DNA of 64,000 bases, from positions 1 to 64,000 of the forward strand of contig CALURU010000003.1 in assembly GCA_944323255.1 (NCBI GenBank), written 5' to 3'. Positions 17,390-26,883 of this stretch are shown one piece after another; position 1 is the first letter of the stretch, and the number at the start of each line of letters is the position of its first letter. The notes below the pieces were generated by a model. The model worked only from the letters and a program-made list of their open reading frames with translations. It was not told the DNA's origin and did no database searches. Source of the stretch: Candidatus Gastranaerophilales bacterium. GTDB lineage: Bacteria; Cyanobacteriota; Vampirovibrionia; Gastranaerophilales; Gastranaerophilaceae. The position numbers and the translations under genes are program-made.

Positions 17390-19519
17390 ATGAAGAGAAA
17401 TTTTCTAGGGACAGTTTGTTGTTTAGCTATGTGTACAATGTTTTGTACACCCTGCGTAATTGCAGCCCAGCCTGGAGCATTTGCCCAGCATTATGATGCA
17501 GCACAGAATTATTTGATGCAAAACCAGTATTCTTCTTCGATTGTAGAATTTCGAAAAGCGTTGCGTATTAATTTTCTTGATAATTCTGCAAGAATCGGAC
17601 TTATAAATGCGTATCTTGCAAGAGCTACATACTATGCAAATCAGGAAAAAAATTATGAAAAAGCTGCCAATGATTTTAGAAGTGCAATTTTTTATTTGAG
17701 AATATATCCTGATAAAGATCAGACCGTACAGAATTCTGCTGCGATGATAACTTCTGCATCAGAAAATCTGAATCAGTGTTTGAAAGTAATAAGTTTTGAT
17801 ACAACTGCCGGTTCCAGATATAAAAAAGCAGAAGAGCTTCGTGCTATCGGGAATTTTTCGGCAGCTGCATACGAATTTTCTAAATCAGCAGAAAACGCAA
17901 AGCTTGCGGCTGATGCAAACGCACAGGTTGCAGATTTATTAAAACTGCTGGGAAATGAGCCACGTTCTGCGGACTATTATAAAACAGCGCTTGATCTAAA
18001 GCCAAATGACGGTTTATTAAGGATGAAATATGCCAGAACTCTTGATAAGCTCGGCAGATATGACGAAGCTGTCACTCAATACAATGAAGCTTTGGCAAAC
18101 TCTAAGGGTGATATGGAAGTTCTTTATGCCTTGGAGAGAATTTATTTAAAAAAACTTGCTATTACTCCGTCAGATGCGGAGCTGAATGCTAACCTCGGAG
18201 CTATAAAACAGGCACAAGGTGATTTTGAAACAGCATTAAGTTATTACGGCAAAGCCGAACAATTAAATCCATCAAACGTCACAACAAGGCTTAATGTAGG
18301 TACACTTTTCCAACAGAGGAAAGAATACCAAAAAGCAATCCAGTCGTATAATTCAGTCTTAACACTATATCCGAACAATACTCAGGCTCTTTTATACAAA
18401 GCTCAAGTTTATAAAGAAATGGGCGACAACAAAACAGCGCTTGATTTGTATAAAAAAATCTTATCTATTGACCCTAATAATTCCGGAGCAAAAGCGGAAA
18501 TAGGCGAGGTTATGAAAAACTCGCTTCCACCCTCCGAATATATTGCATTTCTTGCAAAAAATGGAAATGCAGATGAAATTTATGCTTACGCATATAAACT
18601 CCATCAGGAGAATAAAATTGATGATGCAATTGACGGCTATAAGGCAGTTATTGCAAAAGATTCGTCTAAAGTTGATGCATATGTCAATTTAGCTGTTTGT
18701 TATGCTGCAAAAAATGATTACAACAACGCTTCAGAAGTCTTAAATAATGCAAAAGCAAAATTTCCTGCAAATAACCTTGTTCTAAAAACTTTACAGAGTG
18801 TACAAAGCGATTCTGTTAATTCTAAGCTTGCCGCAGCCTCACAAAGCTACGAAAATAAGGATTACAAGCAGGCAATCCAGCAGTATCTTGCAATAAATCC
18901 TGCAACAGAAGATTCAACTCTCGGAGCAGCTGCATCTTATCAAGCATTGGGCGATTACAACAGTGCAATTGAATATTACAAAAAAGCCGAACAAATAAAT
19001 CCAAACAATGCTGAAATTCCATATTATATCGGATATTTATATTCAGAGCAGCAAAATTGGAGCCTTGCAGAAAACTATCTGAAAAAAGCTGTAGAGAAAA
19101 ATCCTCAATCAGAAGCTAAAGAACTTCTGGCATACGTAGTACAAAACGGTTCTGTTTCAGTTTTAAATGAAGGTATTGAACTTTATGAGCAAAATAACTA
19201 TCAGAATGCACTTGCAAAATTCAATGAAGTTCTAAAGAAAGAAACAAACAATGCTTATGCTTATTACTACAGAGGCTTAATCTATGATGAGCAGAAGCAG
19301 ACAAAACTTGCCATAAATGATTACCTGAATGTTTTAAAATATTCAAATGAATTTCCGATAGCAAACTACATGCTGGCTGTAGATTATGACACTTTAAGTA
19401 ACTATAAAGAAGCTTTCAAATATTATCAAAAATTTATTGCTAACTATACAACTGATGACGAGTACTTAAAGTACGCTAAATCCCGTGTAGAAGAATTAAA
19501 ACCTTTTGTCGGGGGCTAA
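17390..19519 (+). CDS. Secreted tetratricopeptide repeat protein
   Basis: The 709-aa protein has an N-terminal signal peptide (MKRNFLGTVCCLAMCTMF...IAAQ, cleavage probably after AA near residue 26). It then carries more than a dozen TPR units such as YYKTALDLKPNDGLLRMKYA, YYGKAEQLNPSNVTTRLNVG and YYKKAEQINPNNAEIPYYIG. Such proteins act as periplasmic or surface scaffolds. The ATG lies 6 nt behind TATTAT (17378-17383) with no ribosome site, so the message is probably leaderless. It is followed after 26 nt by dus in the same direction. Confidence 0.9.
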   Translation: MKRNFLGTVCCLAMCTMFCTPCVIAAQPGAFAQHYDAAQNYLMQNQYSSSIVEFRKALRINFLDNSARIGLINAYLARATYYANQEKNYEKAANDFRSAIFYLRIYPDKDQTVQNSAAMITSASENLNQCLKVISFDTTAGSRYKKAEELRAIGNFSAAAYEFSKSAENAKLAADANAQVADLLKLLGNEPRSADYYKTALDLKPNDGLLRMKYARTLDKLGRYDEAVTQYNEALANSKGDMEVLYALERIYLKKLAITPSDAELNANLGAIKQAQGDFETALSYYGKAEQLNPSNVTTRLNVGTLFQQRKEYQKAIQSYNSVLTLYPNNTQALLYKAQVYKEMGDNKTALDLYKKILSIDPNNSGAKAEIGEVMKNSLPPSEYIAFLAKNGNADEIYAYAYKLHQENKIDDAIDGYKAVIAKDSSKVDAYVNLAVCYAAKNDYNNASEVLNNAKAKFPANNLVLKTLQSVQSDSVNSKLAAASQSYENKDYKQAIQQYLAINPATEDSTLGAAASYQALGDYNSAIEYYKKAEQINPNNAEIPYYIGYLYSEQQNWSLAENYLKKAVEKNPQSEAKELLAYVVQNGSVSVLNEGIELYEQNNYQNALAKFNEVLKKETNNAYAYYYRGLIYDEQKQTKLAINDYLNVLKYSNEFPIANYMLAVDYDTLSNYKEAFKYYQKFIANYTTDDEYLKYAKSRVEELKPFVGG

Positions 19520-19545
19520 AGGGGTAAATATAGGGGGCAGTATCA

Positions 19546-20526
19546 TTGGCTGAAAGTAAAGCGATAAATCATAGAAATATAAAATCCCTCATTTCAAGCA
19601 GAGTTTCCCTGGCACCGATGGCAGGAATAACTGATTATGTTCTGCGCTCGCTTGTAAGAGAATATTCTAAAACCAGCCTTTTGACAACAGAAATGATAAG
19701 TTCAGAAGCTTTGACCCAGGTTAAGGATACAGATATTGTAGCAAGAGGCGAGAATCATTCACCTATATCATACCAGCTTAGCGGGCACAAGCCTCATATG
19801 ATAGCCGAATGTGCAAAGTATCTGGAAAAATTTGCGGATATGATTGACATAAACATGGGCTGTCCTGTTAATAAGGTAGTAAAAGGAACGGATGGTTGTG
19901 CACTTATGCGGAATCCAGATTTAGCACAGGAAATTGTAAGAACCGTTAAATCAAATATTTCCATCCCTCTAAGCGTAAAATTCCGGCTTGGATACACTTT
20001 TGATGAAATGAATTATATAGAATACGGCGAAAAAATGCAGGAAGCAGGAGCAGATTTCATAACAATTCATGCCAGAACCCGCTCTCAAATGTACGGCGGT
20101 AAAGCTGATTGGAAAAAGATTGCGGATTTAAAACGCAATGTTGATATTCCGGTTTTTGCAAACGGAGATATTGTATCACCTGAAACCGCAGCCGAATGCC
20201 TTGAGCAATCGCAGGCAGACGGAGTTGCAATAGGGCGGGGAGCTTTAGGCGACCCTTCATTACTTTACAGAGTGGAAGAATATATTAATAACGGTAAATA
20301 TATACCCCAGCCGACACTTGAAGAAAAAATAAGTATTCTGAAAAAACACCTGAATCAAGAAGTTGCCTTCAGAGGAGAAAATGTAGGAGTAAAATTTTGC
20401 AGAAAGTTTTATCCATATTATGTAAACAGTTTTGCAGGCGCTTCAAGACTTAGAGGCGAATTAGTTTTGATAGACAGTTTAAAAGAAATTATGAACAAAC
20501 TGGATCAAATATTAGTTCAAGTTTAA
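19546..20526 (+). CDS. dus: tRNA-dihydrouridine synthase
   Basis: The FMN-dependent enzyme reduces uridines in tRNA D-loops. The 326-aa TIM-barrel protein has LAPMAGITDYVLRSL (FMN site), the catalytic Cys in INMGCPVNKVVKGTDGCALM, TIHARTRSQMYGGKADW and GVAIGRGALGDP. The start is TTG at 19546, placed behind GGGGGC. It follows the TPR gene closely and ends just before a strong terminator pair. Which Dus subfamily (A, B or C) cannot be assigned; the sequence is closest in feel to DusB. Confidence 0.94.
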   Translation: MAESKAINHRNIKSLISSRVSLAPMAGITDYVLRSLVREYSKTSLLTTEMISSEALTQVKDTDIVARGENHSPISYQLSGHKPHMIAECAKYLEKFADMIDINMGCPVNKVVKGTDGCALMRNPDLAQEIVRTVKSNISIPLSVKFRLGYTFDEMNYIEYGEKMQEAGADFITIHARTRSQMYGGKADWKKIADLKRNVDIPVFANGDIVSPETAAECLEQSQADGVAIGRGALGDPSLLYRVEEYINNGKYIPQPTLEEKISILKKHLNQEVAFRGENVGVKFCRKFYPYYVNSFAGASRLRGELVLIDSLKEIMNKLDQILVQV

Positions 20527-20597
20527 ACCTCAAAGGGGGCGCAAAGCGCCCCCTTTGAGGTTTAAATTAAGGCGCCCGTTTGCAACGGGCGCCTTAA
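20525..20597. terminator. Double bidirectional terminator
   Basis: There are two perfect hairpins. AAACCTCAAAGGGGGCGC pairs with its complement over 18 bp around AAA (20525-20563). TTAAGGCGCCCGTT pairs over 14 bp around TGC (20567-20597). They separate dus (plus) from the convergent parvulin gene (minus). Confidence 0.9.
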
Positions 20598-20608
20598 AAA
20601 TCAATTCA

Positions 20609-21745
20609 TTATTTTGTTTCCGGTTTAGCTGCTTCTTTAGCTTCTTCCTTAGCTGCCGGTTTTTGTTCCTGCGTTTGCTTTACAATCTTTCTCGGATCGT
20701 AACTTTCATTCAGGTACTCTATTTTAGCATTCTTCATCAGACCTTGAGTAAGGTTTTTAAGAATTTCTATTTGTTTTTGAGTTTCAAGATAGAATTTAAT
20801 CTCGTCTTTTACCTTAGCGAAAGGAGTTGAGCCTGCAGCCATTCTGTCAGTAACCTTGATGATATGGAATCCGTAAGGTGATTGAACAAGCTTATCGCTT
20901 ATTGTATCAGGTTTCATAGAGAATGCAGCATTAGAAAATTCCGGCACCATAGCTTCTTTAGGGAAGAAGCCTAATTCACCGCCTCTTTCACCGCTTGCTT
21001 TATCATCAGATTTTTCCTGGGCAATTTTTTCGAAGTTATCAGGATTTTTCTTAACTTCTGCTAAAACAGCTTCTGCTTTTGCCTTTTGAGCAGCGATTTG
21101 TTCTTCTACTTTTTTATTTAGTTCAGTAGGATCAATATCCGGATTTTTAGCTTTTATTTGCTGAATCAATTCCAGCGTATTAGCTGATATTAAAATATGG
21201 GAAGCTCTTACCTGTTCACCGTGTGTAAACTCATTTTTGTGAGTATTGTAATATTTTTCCGCATCACCATCAGTTACATTAACTTTCTGGATTGAATCCA
21301 CAAGTTTTCTGATTTTTATCTGTGTTTTCAAATCTTCAGTAAACTGGGCATTAGAAACATCTCTTTGTTTAAGAAGTCTGTTCAGCTCTTCTTTTGAACC
21401 TACTTTATCAATAACTGTTTTTAATTCATTTTGAACATCTTCATCCGTTGCAGTAATACCACGTTTTGCAATTTCTTGATCAAGCAGAGATTTTACGATA
21501 AGTTCATGAACAATTTTATCTTTAAAAATTCCATACATAGGATTTTCATCTGATTTTACGAAATTTTTAGAACCGCCGAAGGATTTCAGAAAAGATTTAT
21601 CGATAGTCTTGTCGAAAGCCTGATCAAAATCCGCCTGCGTAATTACAGTATCATTAACCTTGATAATACCTTCTGATTTTTGAAACAGTGTGCAACCTGA
21701 CAATAGCACTGTAGATAATGCAATGCATGTAAGTAATTTTTTCAT
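20609..21745 (-). CDS. Parvulin-type peptidyl-prolyl isomerase lipoprotein
   Basis: The 378-aa envelope foldase resembles PrsA/SurA. The signal peptide MKKLLTCIALSTVLLSGC ends in a lipobox (LLSGC), so the protein is lipid-anchored. A SurA-N-like helical region (about 28-170) precedes a PpiC rotamase domain (about 175-315) with RASHILISA, GGELGFFPKEAMVPEFSNAA and SPYGFHIIKVTD. An Ala/Lys/Glu-rich tail ends the protein. It is co-oriented with mfd, 23 nt downstream. Confidence 0.92.
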   Translation of the reverse strand: MKKLLTCIALSTVLLSGCTLFQKSEGIIKVNDTVITQADFDQAFDKTIDKSFLKSFGGSKNFVKSDENPMYGIFKDKIVHELIVKSLLDQEIAKRGITATDEDVQNELKTVIDKVGSKEELNRLLKQRDVSNAQFTEDLKTQIKIRKLVDSIQKVNVTDGDAEKYYNTHKNEFTHGEQVRASHILISANTLELIQQIKAKNPDIDPTELNKKVEEQIAAQKAKAEAVLAEVKKNPDNFEKIAQEKSDDKASGERGGELGFFPKEAMVPEFSNAAFSMKPDTISDKLVQSPYGFHIIKVTDRMAAGSTPFAKVKDEIKFYLETQKQIEILKNLTQGLMKNAKIEYLNESYDPRKIVKQTQEQKPAAKEEAKEAAKPETK

Positions 21746-21768
21746 TTAATACTCCTTATATAAACTCT

Positions 21769-24700
21769 CTACCTGTATTTATTAATGGTTTCTTTTATAT
21801 AATAAAACAAACCAGTCAAAATGTTAAACATTTCTTCAAAAGTTAAGTTCTGATTATTTACAAGCAAGATAGATTTGCCGTCCTGACAGGATTTCGGAGC
21901 CACTGTAAATTTAACTCTTCTTAATATAGTTTTATCCAGACCGCCTTTTATAATGTTCCACTCATAAGGTGTGAATGGAGAGTAAATTCTAATATCGTTT
22001 CCGGCTTCACGTATAATTGTGATTCCGCACTCTGTTGCAGCAAGTCGTATTCTGATTAATTTAATCAAATTTTCAACCTCTTCAGGAATTCTTGAGAAGC
22101 GGTCTTTCCATTCAGAGACTATGTAATTAAGTTCAGTTTCGTTTTTAACATCAGAAAGCCTTTTGTATTCAATCATTTTTTGTTCGGTTGAGCCGACCCA
22201 TTCATCAGGAATGTAAGCAGTTATATTAATATCAACAATTGTAGGTCGGTTTGCTTTAACCGTTTCGCCTTTTAGTTCGTTTACAGTTTCTTCAAGAAGC
22301 TGGCAGTAGGTGTCAAATCCAACATTAATCATATGCCCGTGCTGTTTTGTGCCAAGAATATTTCCGACACCTCTAATTTCCACATCCCTCATTGCTATAC
22401 GATATCCGCTTCCGAGGGTTGTAAATTCTTTTATTGCTTTCAGCCTTTCCGTCGCTTCTTCCGAAAGCCCTTTATATTCAAGCTGCTGCGTTTTTCCGTT
22501 TTTATTCAGATTGTATTTACCCTTGTAGAAACAATAACAATATGCCTGCTTTTCACTTCTTCCGACTCTTCCCCTTAGCTGGTAAAGCTGTGCAAGCCCT
22601 AGTTTGTCGGCTTCGTGAATAATCATTGTGTTGGCGTTTGGAATATCAAGTCCGTTTTCTATAATTGTTGTACAGAGAAGAATATCGGATTCGTGGTTGT
22701 CAAACCCGATGATAACATCTTCAAGCTGCTTTTCGCTCAACTGCCCGTGACCTACTGCAATTCTTGCGTGCGGAACGAGTTTTTGAAGCTCCAGTTTAAA
22801 TTCTTCTATAGTTTCCACTCTGTTGTAGAGATAGAATACCTGCCCGTCTCTATCTAATTCATTAACAATAGCATTTTTAACCGTCTGTTCATTGTATTCC
22901 CCGACAAACGTTTTGATAGGAAGTCTGTTTTGAGGCGGTGTGTTGATTACGGAAATATCTTTGATTCCGGAAAGTGACATATAAAGCGTTCTCGGTATCG
23001 GAGTTGCTGACATTGAAATTATGTCGATATTTTCTCTGAACTCTTTTAATTTTTCTTTGTGTCTTACACCAAAGCGGTGCTCCTCGTCAATTACAAGCAG
23101 CCCCAAATCTTTAAACGTAACATTATCCTGCAAAAGGCTGTGTGTCGCAATTACAACATCACATTTCCCCGTTGCAAGATTTTTCAAAGTCTCTTTCCGC
23201 TCTTTTACGCTTCTGAAACGACAGAGAAGCTCGACATCAATTCCAAACGGTTTAAATCTTTCCGATACGGTTTGAAAATGCTGTAGTGCAAGAACTGTTG
23301 TCGGAACAATTACAGCAACTTGTTTTAGAGAAGTTACCGCCTTAAACATAGCACGCATGGCAACTTCTGTCTTACCAAAACCGACATCCCCGCACACCAG
23401 CCTGTCCATAGGATTCGGACTTTCCATATCAGCCTTAATCTGGTTGATTGCCTTTAGTTGATCCGGAGTCTCTATGTATTCAAAAGTATCCTCCATTTCC
23501 AATTGCAGAGGAGAATCCGGAGCAAATTCAATACCTGTCTGCATTTTTCTTCTGGCGTAAAGCCTCAATAAATCGTAAGCAATTGTCTCAACCTCTTTTT
23601 TAACTCTTGTTTTAGTGTTTTCCCAATCACTTCCGCCCATTCTGGAAAGCTTAGGTTTAACCTGCCCCGAACCTCTGTAGCGGCAGAGCATGTTTATCTG
23701 CTCAGCAGGAATATGGAGCTTATCCTTATTCGCATATTCAATTGTCAGATAATCTTTCAATTGTCCGTCAAACTCCTGCTTTGTAAGCCCCTTATAAATT
23801 CCGACACCGTGAATGGAATGAACTACATACTCACCTTCCTGAATATCATTAATATTTTCAATATATTCAGCCTTTTCTTTGTAATGTCTTTTTCTGTTTG
23901 TCGGAATCTCTTTCTGCCTTTTGTTGAAAAGTTCCCTATCCGTAAGCAGAAGTATTTTCCCGTCTTTTAATTCCGTCCCCTGAGAAGTTATGTTCCGAAT
24001 ATAGTTAATATCAAAAAAACCATAATCCGCAAAGACTTCCTTAACACGCTCCTGAAAATCTGTTGCAATAGTTATTTGAAAACCTTTATGCTCCTGAATA
24101 AATTTTGCCGCTTCATCCATATTGGCGTCAAAAATCTGAACATTTCTCGCATCAATATCAATAACTTCATTATTTTCATCAGACAAAAAGTTATTCAAAT
24201 AAATCTTCTGAAACCCTGCAATTTCGTTTGTAATTTCTGCAAAAATAAAATGATTGAGTTCCTTCAAAGGGTAAATCAGTTGTGTTTTAAGAGCCTCGTT
24301 ATAACTGTTTATAAAATTATCATCAATCTGTCCGTACTTGGCAGAAACTTCTGCATACTCATCAACAACAATAATGTAATCTCTAAAATACTCAAAAATA
24401 CTCACTAAATTATCGTTGAAATAAGACTGGTAAACATTTATTCCCTCAAAATACCCTTCATTATCAAACTGCTCCTTTAATTCCGGCGGAAAACCCTCCG
24501 GCAGCTTGTCCGGCAAAACAAATTTATACAAAGGTCTGATATTTACTTCTTTAATTTTTTCGATAGATTTCTGAGTCTCATTATTAAAAAATCTTATATC
24601 TACAATCTCATCCCCCCAGAACTCAATCCTCACCGGATTTTCTTCCAGCGTATATATATCTGCAATATCCCCTCTTATACTAAATTCACCTATATCAGAA

Positions 24701-25170
24701 ACCATAGTGGAGCGTTTGTAGCCGAGTTTTATGAACCTTTGGAGCAATTCTTGCTGCGAGATACTGTCACCAATTTTTAAAGTAAAAGAATTTTCTTCGA
24801 GGAATTTACCGGAAGGAAATTTTTCCAATAATACTTTGACAGGCGCTATAACAATATCAGGTTTATCCGTAAGTGTTTTTATCTGTTTTTCATAGTCATA
24901 CAAACTCCCCGCAACCGCTTCATAAGGCGAAATATTTTGATAAGGAATTGTAGCGGCTTCCAGCTCAAATAACCTCTCTAAATCTGCAGAATACTTTAGA
25001 GCAGCTTGCTCTGTAGAAGTTACAAACAAAACCTTCCTGCCTGAGAGTTTGTAAATGTATTTTAAAAGCAACAAACGGCTGAATGTCGTCAGCCCTGTGA
25101 GTGTAAAACTTTTACCTTTTTTTACGTTTCTGACAAAACTGTCAAAAAATGAAGCAAATTCTAATTTCAT
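21769..25170 (-). CDS. mfd: Transcription-repair coupling factor
   Basis: Mfd removes stalled RNA polymerase and recruits UvrA. The 1133-aa protein has the UvrB-homology N-terminal region, the RNA-polymerase-interacting region around GEYVVHSIHGVGIYKGL, helicase Walker A GDVGFGKTEVAMRA, the DEEH box VIDEEHRFGVRHKEKL and motifs up to QLYQLRGRVGRSEKQAYCY, and a TRCF C-terminal domain. Its ATG overlaps the upstream small gene's TAA by one base (TAATG). It sits in a murA-small gene-mfd-parvulin operon. Confidence 0.97.
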   Translation of the reverse strand: MKLEFASFFDSFVRNVKKGKSFTLTGLTTFSRLLLLKYIYKLSGRKVLFVTSTEQAALKYSADLERLFELEAATIPYQNISPYEAVAGSLYDYEKQIKTLTDKPDIVIAPVKVLLEKFPSGKFLEENSFTLKIGDSISQQELLQRFIKLGYKRSTMVSDIGEFSIRGDIADIYTLEENPVRIEFWGDEIVDIRFFNNETQKSIEKIKEVNIRPLYKFVLPDKLPEGFPPELKEQFDNEGYFEGINVYQSYFNDNLVSIFEYFRDYIIVVDEYAEVSAKYGQIDDNFINSYNEALKTQLIYPLKELNHFIFAEITNEIAGFQKIYLNNFLSDENNEVIDIDARNVQIFDANMDEAAKFIQEHKGFQITIATDFQERVKEVFADYGFFDINYIRNITSQGTELKDGKILLLTDRELFNKRQKEIPTNRKRHYKEKAEYIENINDIQEGEYVVHSIHGVGIYKGLTKQEFDGQLKDYLTIEYANKDKLHIPAEQINMLCRYRGSGQVKPKLSRMGGSDWENTKTRVKKEVETIAYDLLRLYARRKMQTGIEFAPDSPLQLEMEDTFEYIETPDQLKAINQIKADMESPNPMDRLVCGDVGFGKTEVAMRAMFKAVTSLKQVAVIVPTTVLALQHFQTVSERFKPFGIDVELLCRFRSVKERKETLKNLATGKCDVVIATHSLLQDNVTFKDLGLLVIDEEHRFGVRHKEKLKEFRENIDIISMSATPIPRTLYMSLSGIKDISVINTPPQNRLPIKTFVGEYNEQTVKNAIVNELDRDGQVFYLYNRVETIEEFKLELQKLVPHARIAVGHGQLSEKQLEDVIIGFDNHESDILLCTTIIENGLDIPNANTMIIHEADKLGLAQLYQLRGRVGRSEKQAYCYCFYKGKYNLNKNGKTQQLEYKGLSEEATERLKAIKEFTTLGSGYRIAMRDVEIRGVGNILGTKQHGHMINVGFDTYCQLLEETVNELKGETVKANRPTIVDINITAYIPDEWVGSTEQKMIEYKRLSDVKNETELNYIVSEWKDRFSRIPEEVENLIKLIRIRLAATECGITIIREAGNDIRIYSPFTPYEWNIIKGGLDKTILRRVKFTVAPKSCQDGKSILLVNNQNLTFEEMFNILTGLFYYIKETINKYR

Positions 25171-25502
25171 TAACTACGATTAGGGCTTTCATATTCTATG
25201 CCCATTTCCTTTAATGCGTTGATAAATCTTTCGGCACACGCACTCTGAACCTCAGGAGGTACAACCCTCAATATCTCAACTGTTTTAGAAATAATAGGAT
25301 CTTTGTCGTACCAGCGGGAACCATTTACCGGCTTTACTAAATCGTAAAAGCGATCCAGAGCTTCTTTAGAAACCTTTTGCTCCAATTTATCAAGAAAAAC
25401 TACAGCATGCTCCTTGAGTTCATCCTGATAATTTTTCAACAATTCGATAACCTCCAGAAGTTTCGGGTCATGGTCATACCATCTTTTATAAGCGGGACTC
25501 AT
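25170..25502 (-). CDS. Small protein with duplicated RWYDxDP motif
   Basis: The 110-aa cytoplasmic helical protein of unknown function has two related segments: RWYDHDPKLLEVIELLK near residue 7 and RWYDKDPIISKTVEILR near 63. It is an internal duplication of about 55 residues. The gene overlaps the murA 3' end by 17 nt and mfd by one base, so it is tightly coupled to both. It starts behind GGGGGTATTGA inside murA. I know the type from cyanobacteria-like operons only vaguely and assign no role. Confidence 0.8.
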   Translation of the reverse strand: MSPAYKRWYDHDPKLLEVIELLKNYQDELKEHAVVFLDKLEQKVSKEALDRFYDLVKPVNGSRWYDKDPIISKTVEILRVVPPEVQSACAERFINALKEMGIEYESPNRS

Positions 25503-26802
25503 TCAATACCCCCTTTACTTGGTTCTCTACTTCATCATTGTACCTGTAAATCTTACCGCCAAGTTTTTGAAGCTTCAATTCAAATTCTTCATAACCTCTG
25601 TCAATATGGTGCAGTTTTTCAACAATAGTTTCACCTTCTGCCATCAAACCTGCTATAACCAGCGCAGCACCGGCTCTTAAATCACTGGCGGCAACTGTCG
25701 CACCTGTTAAGTTCTTAACCCCTTTTACAATTGCATGATTTCTGTCCTGATGAATATCAGCTCCCATTCTTCTCAAATCCGGAACCTGCATAAAGCGGTT
25801 TTCATACAGACTTTCAGTAATAATACCTACTCCGTTTGCTGTGGTTAAAAGTGTCATCGCAATAGCCTGCAAATCTGTAGGAAAACCCGGATAAGGCTGA
25901 GTAACAAAATTAATAGAACTCAGGCGGCTTTTACAATTTACCTCAATTGTAGTTGGCTCAATAAGTTTTATATTTGCCCCCATTTTAATCAATTTATCGT
26001 TAAAAAAGGTCAAATGAGCAGGAAAAACGTTTCTTATAACAGCTTTACCCTTTGTAGCAACAACTGCTGCCATAAAAGTTCCAGCTTCGATTCTATCCGG
26101 AATCGTTGTATACTCAGCTGAATGCAGATTTTCAGCCTTTACACCATTGATAATAATTTCAGACGTACCTGCACCTATAATATCCGCACCAATTGTGTTT
26201 AAGAAATTTGCAAGGTCGATAATTTCAGGCTCTTGTGCTGCATTTTGAATTCTCGTAGAACCGTCTGCAAGAACTGCTGCAAGCATTAAGTTTTCTGTTG
26301 CTCCGACAGACGGAATATCAAGATAAATATCCGTTCCGACAAGCTTTGAGGCCTTAGCGTGTACATATCCGTTTTCGATTTTAATCTTAGCCCCGAGAGC
26401 TTCAAGCCCCTTAATATGAAAATCTACTCTTCGCTCCCCTATGGCACATCCGCCGGGAAGAGCTACAATTGCTTCTCTGCACCTTGACATAAGCGCACCT
26501 AGAATAATAAACGATGCTCTCATTTTGCTTACAAGTTCATACTTAGCTGTGATTGAAGTTATATTGGAGGCATCAACCTCTACAGACTTTTCTTCTTTGT
26601 CATAAACATACTTTGCGCCCAAATCAGAAAGTACATTAAGCATAATATCAACATCTGTAAGCTGCGGGACATTGTATATTTTTGTTTTACCTTTAACAAG
26701 AATAGTAGCCGCAAGGTGTTTTAACACAGCATTCTTTGCGCCGCCTATTGAAACCTCGCCTTTCAGAGCCTCTCCGCCTACTATTTTGAACTTTTCTGCC
26801 AA
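25486..26802 (-). CDS. murA: UDP-N-acetylglucosamine 1-carboxyvinyltransferase
   Basis: MurA catalyses the first committed step of peptidoglycan synthesis, enolpyruvyl transfer to UDP-GlcNAc. The 438-aa protein has GGAKNAVLKHLAATIL near residue 20 (Lys-Asn pair), and LPGGCAIGERRVDFHIKGLEALGA, in which the Cys of GGCAIGxRP-type loops is retained. FPTDLQAIAMTL and DLRAGAALVIAGL follow. The start is TTG at 26802 behind GGAGGAATT. It heads the mfd operon. Confidence 0.96.
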   Translation of the reverse strand: MAEKFKIVGGEALKGEVSIGGAKNAVLKHLAATILVKGKTKIYNVPQLTDVDIMLNVLSDLGAKYVYDKEEKSVEVDASNITSITAKYELVSKMRASFIILGALMSRCREAIVALPGGCAIGERRVDFHIKGLEALGAKIKIENGYVHAKASKLVGTDIYLDIPSVGATENLMLAAVLADGSTRIQNAAQEPEIIDLANFLNTIGADIIGAGTSEIIINGVKAENLHSAEYTTIPDRIEAGTFMAAVVATKGKAVIRNVFPAHLTFFNDKLIKMGANIKLIEPTTIEVNCKSRLSSINFVTQPYPGFPTDLQAIAMTLLTTANGVGIITESLYENRFMQVPDLRRMGADIHQDRNHAIVKGVKNLTGATVAASDLRAGAALVIAGLMAEGETIVEKLHHIDRGYEEFELKLQKLGGKIYRYNDEVENQVKGVLNESRL

Positions 26803-26883
26803 AATTCCTCCAATCTACTTATAATAATACAATTATTAAGATTGAATGTAAAGTAGTATTTACAAATTGACAGCTAAAATGTT

